Positions 50,086 to 60,013 of a stretch of 64,000 nt of DNA are shown here, in pieces (positions within the stretch are counted from its first letter, which is position 1; every line of letters begins with the position of its first letter). The DNA lies in the NCBI GenBank assembly GCA_023434025.1, contig JAEYTL010000026.1, forward strand, positions 76,518 to 140,517, in the 5' to 3' direction. This DNA comes from Bacteroidota bacterium. Its GTDB lineage: Bacteria > Bacteroidota > Bacteroidia > Flavobacteriales > Flavobacteriaceae. Below the pieces are notes generated by a model. It did no database searches, was not told the origin of the DNA, and saw nothing but the letters and a program-made list of their open reading frames with translations. Made by a program: the position numbers and the translations under genes.

Positions 50086-53055
50086 ATGAAAAGGCATTTA
50101 CTAATAATAGTAGTTCTATTCATTCATTCTATTTTACAGGCACAGGAAATTACAGGAAAAGTTACGGATGTAAACGGCATGCCTCTGCCGGATGTTATTG
50201 TTCTGGTGCTGAAAACACAGGAAAATACAGTCACTGATTTTGACGGTAACTTCAGCGTAAAGGCCTTGCCAGGTGATGAGATACAGTTTTCCATGCTGAG
50301 TTTCGAAAAATCCGTTGTTCCGGCTGCTCAGGGAATGATTGTTGTTTTAAAAGATGACAACAGGCAGAATCTGGATGAGGTAGTGGTAGTAGGGTACGGC
50401 ACCAAGAAAGCAGGATCTATTACAGGTTCTGTTTCGCAAATCAAGTCGTCTGACATCCTGAAAACACCGGCTCAGTCTGCGGTTCAGTCCATACAGGGTA
50501 GAGCGGCAGGGGTTAATATTGTTACAAACGATGAACCCGGTGCAAATCCATCGATACGTATTCGGGGGTTGGGCACTTTATTAGGCGGCAGAGATCCTTT
50601 GTATATTATTGATGGTATTGAGGCATCCAGTTTAAACGGGCTGAGTCCGAATGAAATTGAAACAATGGACATTCTTAAGGATGCTTCTTCGCTTGCCATT
50701 TACGGGCAAAAGGGATCCAACGGAGTCGTTGTTGTTACAACAAAGAAAGGAAAAAAGGGAACGATGAATGTTAATTTTGATTCGTATTACGGACAAAAAT
50801 TCATTCAACGGGAAGTCAGAATGTCTGACTCCTATCGTTTTGCTTATTATAACAATACGGCCCAGGGATCTTCCACCTACTTTAATTTTAATCAGCCTTA
50901 TAATACCGACTGGCTGGATGAAATAACAAGTACGGGCGAGGTCATGAGCAATCATATTGCTGTGTCCGGAGGAAATGAAAATGCGAGTTATTATTTTGGA
51001 GCGACAAATTACAAAGAAAAGGGAATCCTGAATGGAACCCAGTTTGAAAGAACGAACTTAAGTTCAAGAAATGAGTTTAAACTTTTAAATGATAAGCTTA
51101 AAATTTCCCAGGCAGTTAACGTGTCTATTGTTGGCAACACTCCCAAGCCTTTGAGTGCCTTTACGAATGCCTACAAGCAATCGCCTATTGTACCGGTTCG
51201 TTTTGAAAACGGGCGTTGGGGAGTTCCTTTACGCAATACCGAAACGGGACTGATTGATATCGAAGGCAGTGATCGTTTTAACAACGTCGGAAACCCCGTA
51301 TCCCAATTGTATTATACTAATGAAAGAAATAAGAACCTGACTCTTTTTGGTTCAGTAGGAGCTGAATTAAAGATTCTTGAAGAACTAAAGTTTACGTCTA
51401 ATTTCGGAGCAACTTTTGACTGGTCTAAAGGATATACATTTACACCCAGCCGTGATATCTGGCTTTCTCAGAACGCTACTTTAGGGATCGAAGATTATTC
51501 GCCCAATGCTCCGATTAATATTTTAAATCAACGCAGGGGAGATTCTTACCGTTGGAACTGGGATAACTTTTTAACCTATCAGAAAGCATTTGACAAACAC
51601 GATGTGACTGTCACAATAGGGATGTCAAGAACCACCTCTAATATCTCCGAAAACTTAGATGGTACAAGATGGAATGTCCCGGCACAATCTAATTACTGGT
51701 CGTTAGATCTTTCTTCTTATAATAATGAAACAGCACCGGGAGCCGTAGTGTCAAACCTCAGACAAACCCCTTTGGTGTCATTAGCCTATTTTGGCAGAGT
51801 AGATTATGAGTTTGACAATAAATACCTTTTTACGGCATCCGTCAGAAGAGAAGGAATAAGTGCTTTTCAGGACTCTAAAAGATGGGGTGTTTTTCCGGCC
51901 GTTTCAGCAGGATGGGTAATTTCAAATGAAGATTTTATGCAGGATTCAAAAGTATTAAATTACCTGAAGCTTCGGGGTGGTTATGGCGAAGTAGGGAATG
52001 GTAATACGTTGAACTCCCTGAATATCCCGGTATTTTCGTCAGGATTCAATTATGCTTTCGGAGCAGACCAGACAATCTATCCGGGAAGCAATCAGCCGTA
52101 TCAGGTGGATCCCAATTTAACTTGGGAAACCATGAAAGAGATTGATTTTGGTATAGATTTTAAAACATTAAACAGTAAGTTATCCGGTACCTTAGATGTG
52201 TATGACAGAAAATCAGAAAACGTAATTCTTCCGGTTACTCTGCCAACAGTACTTTCACCCGAGAGAGTAACGGTAAATACAGGAGATGTCAGCAACAAAG
52301 GAGTTGAGTTTTCTTTGCGATGGGATGATAGTATTAATGAGAACTTCAAATACTGGATATCCGGAAACATGTCCTATAACAAAAATGAACTGACCAGTGT
52401 GAGCAATGCCTTTTTTGCCGATTATATTGGCGGGAGCATCAATAATGGTCAATGGACCAAGCAAGTGCTCGTAGGGGAAGCTTTAGGCAGTTTTTATGTA
52501 TATGAAGTAACGGGCTTTGATGGAGACGGTGCTTTTACGTATAGTAATGAACGTGTTGTAGCAGGTTCCTATTTACCAACCTATACTTACGGTTTAAGTT
52601 TTGGAGGGAGTTACAGAAACTTCGATTTTTCAGTTGATACCTATGGTGTAGGCGGAAATAAATTGTATAATGGTAAAAAAGCTCAACGGTTTGGCGGTGA
52701 GAACATAGAGTATGATGTACTGGAAAATTTCTGGTTGCCCTCTAATAATAATGCAGAAAACCCATTTCCTTTTAACACAGTACCCACTTCTTCCACCTAC
52801 TATATTGAAGACGGATCATTCTTCAGAATTAATAATATCACGGTCGGATATACTATTCCGAAGTTTTATGAAAAGATTGACAGGGTACGCCTTTACGTAA
52901 CGGCAATCAACCCGTTTATTTTTACAAAGTTTACCGGGTATTCGCCTGAATTGGCAGGTGGAAATAATGCAGATCCGTTGGGTAATGCGGGTATCGAGTT
53001 GGATGCTTATCCTACTAATAAAACATTTTTACTAGGTCTTAATGTTAGTTTCTAA
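50086..53055 (+). CDS. SusC/RagA-type TonB-dependent outer-membrane transporter
   Basis: 989 residues: signal peptide (ending LQAQ), carboxypeptidase-regulatory-like domain (ITGKVTDVNGMPLPDVIVLV), plug domain with the family motif AVQSIQGRAAGVNI and YGQKGSNGVVVVTTKKG, and a C-terminal 22-strand barrel ending FLLGLNVSF. It imports oligosaccharides captured by SusD, using TonB energy. The first gene of the PUL operon, 12 bp before susD. Confidence 0.96.
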   Translation: MKRHLLIIVVLFIHSILQAQEITGKVTDVNGMPLPDVIVLVLKTQENTVTDFDGNFSVKALPGDEIQFSMLSFEKSVVPAAQGMIVVLKDDNRQNLDEVVVVGYGTKKAGSITGSVSQIKSSDILKTPAQSAVQSIQGRAAGVNIVTNDEPGANPSIRIRGLGTLLGGRDPLYIIDGIEASSLNGLSPNEIETMDILKDASSLAIYGQKGSNGVVVVTTKKGKKGTMNVNFDSYYGQKFIQREVRMSDSYRFAYYNNTAQGSSTYFNFNQPYNTDWLDEITSTGEVMSNHIAVSGGNENASYYFGATNYKEKGILNGTQFERTNLSSRNEFKLLNDKLKISQAVNVSIVGNTPKPLSAFTNAYKQSPIVPVRFENGRWGVPLRNTETGLIDIEGSDRFNNVGNPVSQLYYTNERNKNLTLFGSVGAELKILEELKFTSNFGATFDWSKGYTFTPSRDIWLSQNATLGIEDYSPNAPINILNQRRGDSYRWNWDNFLTYQKAFDKHDVTVTIGMSRTTSNISENLDGTRWNVPAQSNYWSLDLSSYNNETAPGAVVSNLRQTPLVSLAYFGRVDYEFDNKYLFTASVRREGISAFQDSKRWGVFPAVSAGWVISNEDFMQDSKVLNYLKLRGGYGEVGNGNTLNSLNIPVFSSGFNYAFGADQTIYPGSNQPYQVDPNLTWETMKEIDFGIDFKTLNSKLSGTLDVYDRKSENVILPVTLPTVLSPERVTVNTGDVSNKGVEFSLRWDDSINENFKYWISGNMSYNKNELTSVSNAFFADYIGGSINNGQWTKQVLVGEALGSFYVYEVTGFDGDGAFTYSNERVVAGSYLPTYTYGLSFGGSYRNFDFSVDTYGVGGNKLYNGKKAQRFGGENIEYDVLENFWLPSNNNAENPFPFNTVPTSSTYYIEDGSFFRINNITVGYTIPKFYEKIDRVRLYVTAINPFIFTKFTGYSPELAGGNNADPLGNAGIELDAYPTNKTFLLGLNVSF

Positions 53056-53067
53056 ACAAATATAATT

Positions 53068-54525
53068 ATGATTCACAATATAAAATTCAAAACAGTTGTC
53101 CTGCTTATGGTGTCAATTTTCACTTTATCCTGTGAAGATGACCTGAATGTAGAGCCTAACAATGCACAAACGGAGTTTGATTTTTTAAATAATCCTGAAA
53201 ATGCGGTTCAATTGGTTAACGGGGTGTATAATAAGCAGTTGGATTATAATATGTATTCCTTTTCATGGATAGGGATTACCAGTATTACATCTGATGATGC
53301 CGATAAAGGCTCTACACCAACAGATACAGGAACCGATAAACATAAAATGGATAACCTGACCTTTTCTGCGGTTGACATTTCTTTCAACGATGTGTGGAAG
53401 GGGAGATACGACGGAATTTACAGAGCTAACAATGCGTTATATTATCTTGAATTACTGGCAATAGATCCTGTTCTGAAAGACAGGCTGATTGGTGAGGTAA
53501 AATTTCTGAGAGCTCTTTTTTATTTTGATTTGGTTCGTTGTTTTGGTGGTGTTCCGATTGTGATTCAAAAAATCGATATCAATGATTCTCAAACCATTAA
53601 TGAAGTGGTTTTTGTTAGAAAAACCAAACAACAGGTGTATGATCAGATTGAGCTGGATCTGACTGATGCCATCGAAAAGCTACCGTTAAAAAGCCAGTAT
53701 TCACCAAACGATTTGGGAAGAGCCTCTAAAGGTGCAGCTCAGGCATTGTTGGCAAAGGCCTATTTATACCAGCAAAAATGGCAACAGGCCTATGATATGT
53801 CTGGCGAAGTAATTACCTCGGGTCAATATGCTTTGTTAGCTGATTATTCTCATGTTTGGAGAGAAATTGGCGAAAACAAATCTGAATCAATCTATGAAGT
53901 TCAGGCTACACTGACCAAAGGACTGCGGGATTATACCAATGTACAGGGACCAAGGGGAACACCTGATTTAGGCTGGGGATTCAATACACCTTCACAAAGT
54001 TTAGTAAATTCCTATTTGCCCGGTGATGTGAGAAAAGAAGCCACTGTAATCTTTGTTCCTTCTGTGTTGTGGGACGGATTTGTAGCTCCCAATACATGGA
54101 ATAACCCAAGATACAATTACAAAGCATATCAAAGCAGTTTGCAGGAATCTTGGAATGATAACAAAGGCGAAACGGCCAAAAATCTCAGAATCCTCAAGTA
54201 TAGTGATGTTCTATTGATAAGAGCGGAAGCAGGTTTTCAAATCGGAATGACAGGAGAAGCCCAGGATCGGATCAATGAAATCAGATTCCGTACCGGTTTG
54301 GAACCGGTAGGTTCAGTCACCCTTCAGTCTATTTTAGATGAAAGACGTTGGGAAATGGCAATGGAACACGACCGTTGGTTTGATTTGGTCAGAACCGGAA
54401 CGGCGGCCAGTGCAATGGCCGCAGACGGAAAGACATTTGTAGTGGGTACACATGAATTATTCCCTATACCGAATGATCAGATTATCGCCAGCGGAGGTCT
54501 GTTGACACAAAATCCCGGCTACTAA
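53068..54525 (+). CDS. SusD/RagB-type outer-membrane glycan-binding lipoprotein
   Basis: 485 residues with a lipobox TLSCEDD (about residue 22); the acidic residues after Cys fit the flavobacterial surface-export signal. TPR-like helices with the SusD motifs FLRALFYFDLVRCFGGVPIV, SKGAAQALLAKAYLYQQKW and LDERRWEMAMEHDRWFDLVRTG follow. It forms the lid over SusC. Confidence 0.96.
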   Translation: MIHNIKFKTVVLLMVSIFTLSCEDDLNVEPNNAQTEFDFLNNPENAVQLVNGVYNKQLDYNMYSFSWIGITSITSDDADKGSTPTDTGTDKHKMDNLTFSAVDISFNDVWKGRYDGIYRANNALYYLELLAIDPVLKDRLIGEVKFLRALFYFDLVRCFGGVPIVIQKIDINDSQTINEVVFVRKTKQQVYDQIELDLTDAIEKLPLKSQYSPNDLGRASKGAAQALLAKAYLYQQKWQQAYDMSGEVITSGQYALLADYSHVWREIGENKSESIYEVQATLTKGLRDYTNVQGPRGTPDLGWGFNTPSQSLVNSYLPGDVRKEATVIFVPSVLWDGFVAPNTWNNPRYNYKAYQSSLQESWNDNKGETAKNLRILKYSDVLLIRAEAGFQIGMTGEAQDRINEIRFRTGLEPVGSVTLQSILDERRWEMAMEHDRWFDLVRTGTAASAMAADGKTFVVGTHELFPIPNDQIIASGGLLTQNPGY

Positions 54526-54572
54526 AAATGAATTAACCTTAAATATTTTTTAAACATTAAACAATTATTATT

Positions 54573-55475
54573 ATGAAAACAATTAAATTATCTATGAAAA
54601 CAATGGCGATGCTGTTTGTAGGAGCATCTATTATTTCCTGTGGAGATGACGATTCTGCCTTACCGCCAATCGGAGGTTACAACAGTGCAGACGAAGTAGC
54701 TGCTGCTTCGTTAAAAGCCTATTGGCCATTGAACGGAAACGGAGTGGAAAGCATTTCAAATACATCTCCTTCTTCTACCGTTGCCACAAGTTATGTAGCC
54801 GGTATCAAAGGCCAGGGAGCAAGCTTTAGTGAGGGTTATTTGGCTTATCCTTCCATTGCTGCTTTAAGTACAACTTCAGGAAGTGCTTCAATCAGTTGTT
54901 GGGCAAAAATTTCCAACACAAAATTAACCCCGGACGGAGTTAGTAATATTTCACCGATATTTTCTTTAACAAGGGCCAATGAACCATTTGGAAATTTAAA
55001 CTTATTCGGAGAAACCCACGGGCTTACCACGAGCGATTCCATTCAGCTGAAAGGTATTTTCAGAATTAAAAAAGAAGACGGAACTGAATTTGGCGGTGAT
55101 GCAGTTAATATGTTAAAGCAAGAAGAGTGGATGGATGAAACTCATACATGGAATCCTAATAAAATAGGCGGTAAATGGGCTCATATTGTTTATGTTTATG
55201 ACGGACCAACAGCCACAAACAGATTGTATGTAAACGGTGTGAAAATTTCTAATTCCGCATGGGAAGTAAGAAATGGAGGAGCTCCGTTTTTGTTAAATCA
55301 CTTTACTCCCACAAGACCGGTAATCGGAGCTTTGGAAACAGTTGTGGCCGGAACAAATGCTGACGCATGGAATAAAGCACTTACGGGTCAGGTTGACGAA
55401 GTAAGATTTTATGACAAAACATTAACTCAGGCTGAAATCGGATCTCTTTACGAGCTTGAAAAAGCAGGAAGATAA
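54573..55475 (+). CDS. LamG (concanavalin A-like) domain surface lipoprotein
   Basis: 300 residues. A lipobox ASIISCGDDDS (Cys near residue 23) with an acidic surface-export tag is followed by a laminin-G-type jellyroll (LKAYWPLNGNGVESIS, ASISCWAKIS, WAHIVYVYDGPTATNRLYVNG, GQVDEVRFYDKTLTQAEI). It takes the place of SusE/SusF and probably binds the polysaccharide at the surface. A terminator-like hairpin follows it. Confidence 0.88.
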   Translation: MKTIKLSMKTMAMLFVGASIISCGDDDSALPPIGGYNSADEVAAASLKAYWPLNGNGVESISNTSPSSTVATSYVAGIKGQGASFSEGYLAYPSIAALSTTSGSASISCWAKISNTKLTPDGVSNISPIFSLTRANEPFGNLNLFGETHGLTTSDSIQLKGIFRIKKEDGTEFGGDAVNMLKQEEWMDETHTWNPNKIGGKWAHIVYVYDGPTATNRLYVNGVKISNSAWEVRNGGAPFLLNHFTPTRPVIGALETVVAGTNADAWNKALTGQVDEVRFYDKTLTQAEIGSLYELEKAGR

Positions 55476-55490
55476 ATTGTTTTCATTCAG

Positions 55491-55527
55491 AAAACCTAGC
55501 AGAAATTTTTTTCTGTTAGGTTTTTTT
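55491..55527 (+). terminator. Terminator-like hairpin after the LamG gene
   Basis: AACCTAGCAGAAA pairs with TTTCTGTTAGGTT (one G-U) and is followed by seven T. It may lower expression of the enzymes relative to susCD, a common PUL arrangement. Confidence 0.7.
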
Positions 55528-55562
55528 ACAATCATTTTTTCATATTTTAATACCACAATCCA

Positions 55563-56939
55563 ATGCAAAATCTAGTCAGAATTTTAGTTATACTCCAATT
55601 TTTTATCATCTCATGTTCCTGTTCAAAAAACAATGATGTTCTTGAAGAAGATGATGTGGTAACCGTTCCCCCTATGTCTGATGAAGAAATTTTGAATTTA
55701 GCCCAGAAGGACGCTTTTAAATATTTCTGGAATTATGCAGAAGCCAATTCAAAATTAGCACGGGAACGCTATCATGTAGAGGAATCTCATGTAGATGCTA
55801 ATCTGGTTACAACCGGAGGATCTGGTTTTGGATTAATGACTATTTTAGTAGGTATTGAAAGAGGCTTTATTACCAGAGAAGAAGCGGTAGGACGTTTGGA
55901 AACAGCGTTGACTTTTCTTGAAAATGCAGATCGGTTTCACGGAGCCTGGAGCCATTGGATAAACGGAGCAAACGGGCAAACGGTTCCTTTTGGAACAGTT
56001 GATAACGGAGGTGATATTGTAGAAACCTCTTTTTTATGTCAGGGATTAATCTGTATCCGTGAGTATTTTAAAAACGGTACCGAAGCGGAGCAGAATTTAG
56101 CCCGGCAAGCAGACGAGCTTTGGAAAGGTGTTGAATGGGATTGGTATACAAAAGGTGAAAATGCCATGTACTGGCACTGGTCGCCGGATTATGAATGGCA
56201 ACTCAATTTTAAGCTGGAAGGTTATAACGAATGTTTAATCACCTACATCATGGGGGCTGCCTCCCCAACGCATCCTATTCCAAGCGAAGCTTATCATGAA
56301 GCCTGGGCAAGAAACGGCAATATTGTTACGGCTGCTGCAAGTTATGGTATTCCAAAAATTTTTAATTACAATGGTTCACCAATTATAGGACCAATGTTTT
56401 GGGCACATTATTCTTATTTAGGATTAGACCCGAGAGGATTAACTGACCAATATGCCAATTATTGGGAACTGACACAAAACCATGCTAAAATTATGCATGC
56501 GTACTGTGTGGCCAATCCGGGAAACTGGAACGGTTATGGTGAAGACTGCTGGGGCTTAACAGCAAGTTATACCCGAAATACAAATGGTTCGGTGGGATAC
56601 ACAGAACATAAACCGGGTAACGACCGGGGTGTAATTACACCAACAGCCGCCTTGTCATCTTTCCCTTATACGCCGGCAGAATCAATGAAGGCTTTGCGTT
56701 ATTTTTATGAAAATCCTGAATGGAAAGACCGTTTGATCGGTGTAGCAGGTCCTTATGACGCTTTTTCACCACACCATAACTGGTACACTAAACGCTATCT
56801 GGCCATTGACCAGGGAACTATTGTGCCAATGATTGAAAATTACAGAACCGGATTTTTGTGGAACTTGTTTATGCAGGCACCCGAAGTGAGAACCGGACTC
56901 CGGAACTTAGGTTTTTCATCCAGTCAACACGGGTTTTAA
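55563..56939 (+). CDS. Glucoamylase-family / GH144-type beta-1,2-glucanase lipoprotein
   Basis: 458 residues. A lipobox-like IISCSCS near residue 20 is followed by an (alpha/alpha)6 barrel of the glucoamylase-domain family (PF10091): DAFKYFWNYAEANSKLARER, TTGGSGFGLMTILVGIERGF, NGGDIVETSFLCQGLICIREYF and WAHYSYLGLDPRG. This family contains GH144 endo-beta-1,2-glucanases such as that of Chitinophaga pinensis. The substrate is inferred from the family, not proven. Confidence 0.8.
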   Translation: MQNLVRILVILQFFIISCSCSKNNDVLEEDDVVTVPPMSDEEILNLAQKDAFKYFWNYAEANSKLARERYHVEESHVDANLVTTGGSGFGLMTILVGIERGFITREEAVGRLETALTFLENADRFHGAWSHWINGANGQTVPFGTVDNGGDIVETSFLCQGLICIREYFKNGTEAEQNLARQADELWKGVEWDWYTKGENAMYWHWSPDYEWQLNFKLEGYNECLITYIMGAASPTHPIPSEAYHEAWARNGNIVTAAASYGIPKIFNYNGSPIIGPMFWAHYSYLGLDPRGLTDQYANYWELTQNHAKIMHAYCVANPGNWNGYGEDCWGLTASYTRNTNGSVGYTEHKPGNDRGVITPTAALSSFPYTPAESMKALRYFYENPEWKDRLIGVAGPYDAFSPHHNWYTKRYLAIDQGTIVPMIENYRTGFLWNLFMQAPEVRTGLRNLGFSSSQHGF

Positions 56940-56949
56940 ATTTTATCGT

Positions 56950-57648
56950 ATGAAAAAACTACTTTTTTTAATTTTAATAGTATTTTTTCCTTTTGAATTT
57001 TTTTCACAGGAATCAAAAGGAAATTTTTCTGCCGAAATCAAAAAGCAAGTGACATATGGGTATATTCTTCATAAACCCCGCCATGTACAAACAAAAAAAC
57101 CGCTTATTATTTTCCTCCACGGTTCGGGAGAAAAAGGAAATGATTTAGAAAAGGTAAAAGTTCACGGCCCTTTAAATTATATCAAAAACAATGAATTAGA
57201 TGCTTATATTCTGGCTCCTCAGTGTCCGCAGGAAGCGTATTGGGAACCGGAATCACTGCATCAGCTCATTCAAAAAGTAATAAAAGAAAATCAGATCGAC
57301 ACCAACCGGATTTACCTCACCGGATTGAGTATGGGAGCCTGGGGAGCCTGGAATTTAGCCTTTGCTCATCCCGAAACCTTTGCGGCTTTGGTACCCATTT
57401 GTGGCTTTGTAGACCGTGTTCCGATGATAGAAAATTGTAAAATTGCCCATATTCCGACGCGGATTTTTCACGGTTTAATGGATGATGTAGTGGATGCAAG
57501 TTACTCGATTTCCATTTATAAAAAATTAAAGAGCTGTTCTGAAGATATAACCTTAACGCTTTTTGATGATGCCAACCACGATAGTTGGACCAGAGTTTAC
57601 AACGACTCAAAAATATATGCATGGATGTTTCAACAGATTAAAAAATAA
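56950..57648 (+). CDS. Secreted alpha/beta-hydrolase (carbohydrate esterase-like)
   Basis: 232 residues with a signal peptide (ending FFSQ). Catalytic triad: Ser127 in GLSMGAWG, Asp178 or 179 in LMDDVVD, His210 in NHDSW; the oxyanion loop is HGSGEKG. It resembles prolyl-oligopeptidase/PHB-depolymerase-type esterases in PULs and may remove acyl groups from the glycan. It is 10 bp after the GH144 gene and 3 bp before the GH3 gene. Confidence 0.85.
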   Translation: MKKLLFLILIVFFPFEFFSQESKGNFSAEIKKQVTYGYILHKPRHVQTKKPLIIFLHGSGEKGNDLEKVKVHGPLNYIKNNELDAYILAPQCPQEAYWEPESLHQLIQKVIKENQIDTNRIYLTGLSMGAWGAWNLAFAHPETFAALVPICGFVDRVPMIENCKIAHIPTRIFHGLMDDVVDASYSISIYKKLKSCSEDITLTLFDDANHDSWTRVYNDSKIYAWMFQQIKK

Positions 57649-57651
57649 AAA

Positions 57652-59946
57652 ATGAAATTAGTACAATCAATAATCCTGACACTGTTTGTTTCATCTGCCG
57701 TTTTTGCTCAAAAAGGAGACAAAACAAAAGCTCTTTCTAAGTCGGAGTTCATAGAAGAGTTGCTTTCTAAAATGACGTTAGATGAAAAAATCGGACAGTT
57801 GAATCTTCCTACCTCGGGCGATATTACAACCGGACAAGCCGGTAGCTCCAATGTGGCAAAAAATATTCAGGAAGGTAAAGTGGGAGGATTATTCAACATA
57901 AAAACAGCTTCCAAGATCAGAGAGGTTCAAAAAATAGCCGTAGAGAAAAGTCGTCTTAAAATCCCGTTGCTTTTCGGAATGGATGTGATTCACGGCTACG
58001 AAACCACGTTTCCGATTCCGCTTGGATTGTCCTGTACCTGGAACATGCCGTTAATTGAACGCAGTGCCCAGATTGCGGCCAAAGAAGCTAGTGCAGACGG
58101 AATCAACTGGACCTTTTCTCCGATGGTTGACATTTCCCGCGACCCTCGTTGGGGAAGAGTTTCGGAAGGTTCCGGTGAAGATGCCTACCTGGGAAGCCAG
58201 ATAGCTAAAGCGATGGTCAGAGGTTATCAGGGAACTGATTTGTCATCGAACCATACTATTTTAGCGTGTGTAAAGCATTTTGCCTTGTATGGAGCACCGG
58301 AAGGGGGACGTGATTACAATACAGTTGACATGAGTAGAATCCGAATGTACAACGAATATTTTCCGCCGTATAAAGCTGCTGTTGAGGCCGGTGTAGGTTC
58401 GGTTATGGCTTCGTTTAATGAAATTGACGGAATTCCGGCAACCGGAAATAAATGGTTGATGACTGATGTGCTCCGCAAACAATGGGAATTCAACGGTTTT
58501 GTGGTGACTGATTATACCGGAATTCCGGAAATGATTGATCACGGAATGGGTGACCTGCAAACTGTTTCCGCCTTGGCTTTGAATGCCGGAATTGAAATGG
58601 ATATGGTGGGTGAAGGATTCTTGTCCACCTTAAAAAAATCGGTAGAAGAAGGAAAAGTCACCCTGCAGCAAATAGACCATGCTGCCCGGTTGATTTTAAA
58701 TGCAAAATACGATTTGGGCTTGTTTGAAGATCCTTACCGCTATTGCGATTTAAAACGGAATAAAACCGATATTTTTACACACGCTCATCGTACAGAAGCG
58801 AGAAAAACAGCGGCAGAATCGTTTGTTTTATTGAAAAATGAAAAAGGAATTTTACCGCTGAAAAAAGCAGGAACTATCGCCGTGATTGGTCCGCTTGGCA
58901 ATAATTCCGTGAACATGCCCGGAACCTGGAGTGTGGCTACTAAACACGGCAGTGCCGTTTCGTTAACCGGCGGAATGCAGGAAATAGTAGGCAAATCAGC
59001 CAAAGTAATTTACGCCAAAGGAAGTAATTTAGTAGCCGATGCGGCTTATGAAGAACGGGCAACCATGTTCGGAAAAACATTAGACCGCAATAACAGAACC
59101 AAAGAAGAGTTGCTCAAAGAAGCTCTTCAGGTTGCTGCTCAGGCAGATGTGATTGTAGCAGCGTTAGGCGAATCGTCAGAAATGAGCGGTGAGTCCAGCA
59201 GCCGGACCGAACTGGGTATTCCCGACGTACAGAAAGAATTGTTGGAGGCTTTGCTAAAAACAGGAAAACCGGTTGTTTTGGTTCTGTTTACCGGAAGACC
59301 GTTGGTGCTGGTGGAAGAAGAACAAAAAGTTTCAGCCATTTTAAATGTATGGTTTCCGGGAACCGAAGCGGGTTACGCCATAACCGACGTATTGTTCGGA
59401 GATGAAAATCCGTCCGGAAAGTTAACCGCCACTTTTCCGAGAAGTGTGGGACAAATTCCTGTTTTTTATAACCATAAAAACACCGGGAGACCTTTGGGGA
59501 ATAAGGAAGGTAAATTTGAAAAATTTAAAACCAATTACATCGACGAGCGTAACGAGCCGTTATTTCCGTTCGGATTTGGGTTGAGTTACACGACATTCTC
59601 CTATTCAAATTTGAAAGTTTCCAATACTAAAATGGCTGCCAACGGCAAAATTACAGCTTCTGTTGAGGTAACTAATACCGGAAATTATGACGGAAAAGAA
59701 GTCGTTCAGCTTTACATTCGTGATATTGTTGGCTCTGTAACAAGACCGGTGAAGGAATTGAAAGGCTTTAAGAAGATATTTTTAAAAAAGGGAGAGAAGC
59801 AAACGGTTTCTTTTGAAATTACGGAAGAAGAGTTGAAATTTTATAATGCTGATTTAGAATTTGTAGCCGAACCGGGACTATTTGACGTTTTCATCGGTAC
59901 AAATTCAGATACCACTGAAAAAGTACAGTTTGAGTTAGTTAAATAA
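57652..59946 (+). CDS. Glycoside hydrolase family 3 beta-glucosidase (BglX-like), periplasmic
   Basis: 764 residues with signal peptide (ending VFAQ), the (beta/alpha)8 domain with KHFALYGAPEGGRDYNT and nucleophile Asp in GFVVTDYTGIPEM, the alpha/beta sandwich with the acid/base region GESSEMSGESSSRTELGIP, and a C-terminal Fn3-like domain (VEVTNTGNYDGKEVVQLYIRD). It hydrolyses beta-gluco-oligosaccharides in the periplasm. It follows the esterase by 3 bp and ends in a terminator. Confidence 0.95.
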   Translation: MKLVQSIILTLFVSSAVFAQKGDKTKALSKSEFIEELLSKMTLDEKIGQLNLPTSGDITTGQAGSSNVAKNIQEGKVGGLFNIKTASKIREVQKIAVEKSRLKIPLLFGMDVIHGYETTFPIPLGLSCTWNMPLIERSAQIAAKEASADGINWTFSPMVDISRDPRWGRVSEGSGEDAYLGSQIAKAMVRGYQGTDLSSNHTILACVKHFALYGAPEGGRDYNTVDMSRIRMYNEYFPPYKAAVEAGVGSVMASFNEIDGIPATGNKWLMTDVLRKQWEFNGFVVTDYTGIPEMIDHGMGDLQTVSALALNAGIEMDMVGEGFLSTLKKSVEEGKVTLQQIDHAARLILNAKYDLGLFEDPYRYCDLKRNKTDIFTHAHRTEARKTAAESFVLLKNEKGILPLKKAGTIAVIGPLGNNSVNMPGTWSVATKHGSAVSLTGGMQEIVGKSAKVIYAKGSNLVADAAYEERATMFGKTLDRNNRTKEELLKEALQVAAQADVIVAALGESSEMSGESSSRTELGIPDVQKELLEALLKTGKPVVLVLFTGRPLVLVEEEQKVSAILNVWFPGTEAGYAITDVLFGDENPSGKLTATFPRSVGQIPVFYNHKNTGRPLGNKEGKFEKFKTNYIDERNEPLFPFGFGLSYTTFSYSNLKVSNTKMAANGKITASVEVTNTGNYDGKEVVQLYIRDIVGSVTRPVKELKGFKKIFLKKGEKQTVSFEITEEELKFYNADLEFVAEPGLFDVFIGTNSDTTEKVQFELVK

Positions 59947-59966
59947 TTGAGTTTTTTGTTTACCTG

Positions 59967-59999
59967 AAAACCCTTTGAGTTTTTCAAAGGGTTTTTTTT
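59967..59999 (+). terminator. Rho-independent terminator after the GH3 gene
   Basis: AAAACCCTTTGA/TCAAAGGGTTTT with a 5-nt loop and eight T. It lies in the 67-bp gap before the GH43-like gene. Confidence 0.85.
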
Positions 60000-60013
60000 C
60001 TAAATTTTTGGCT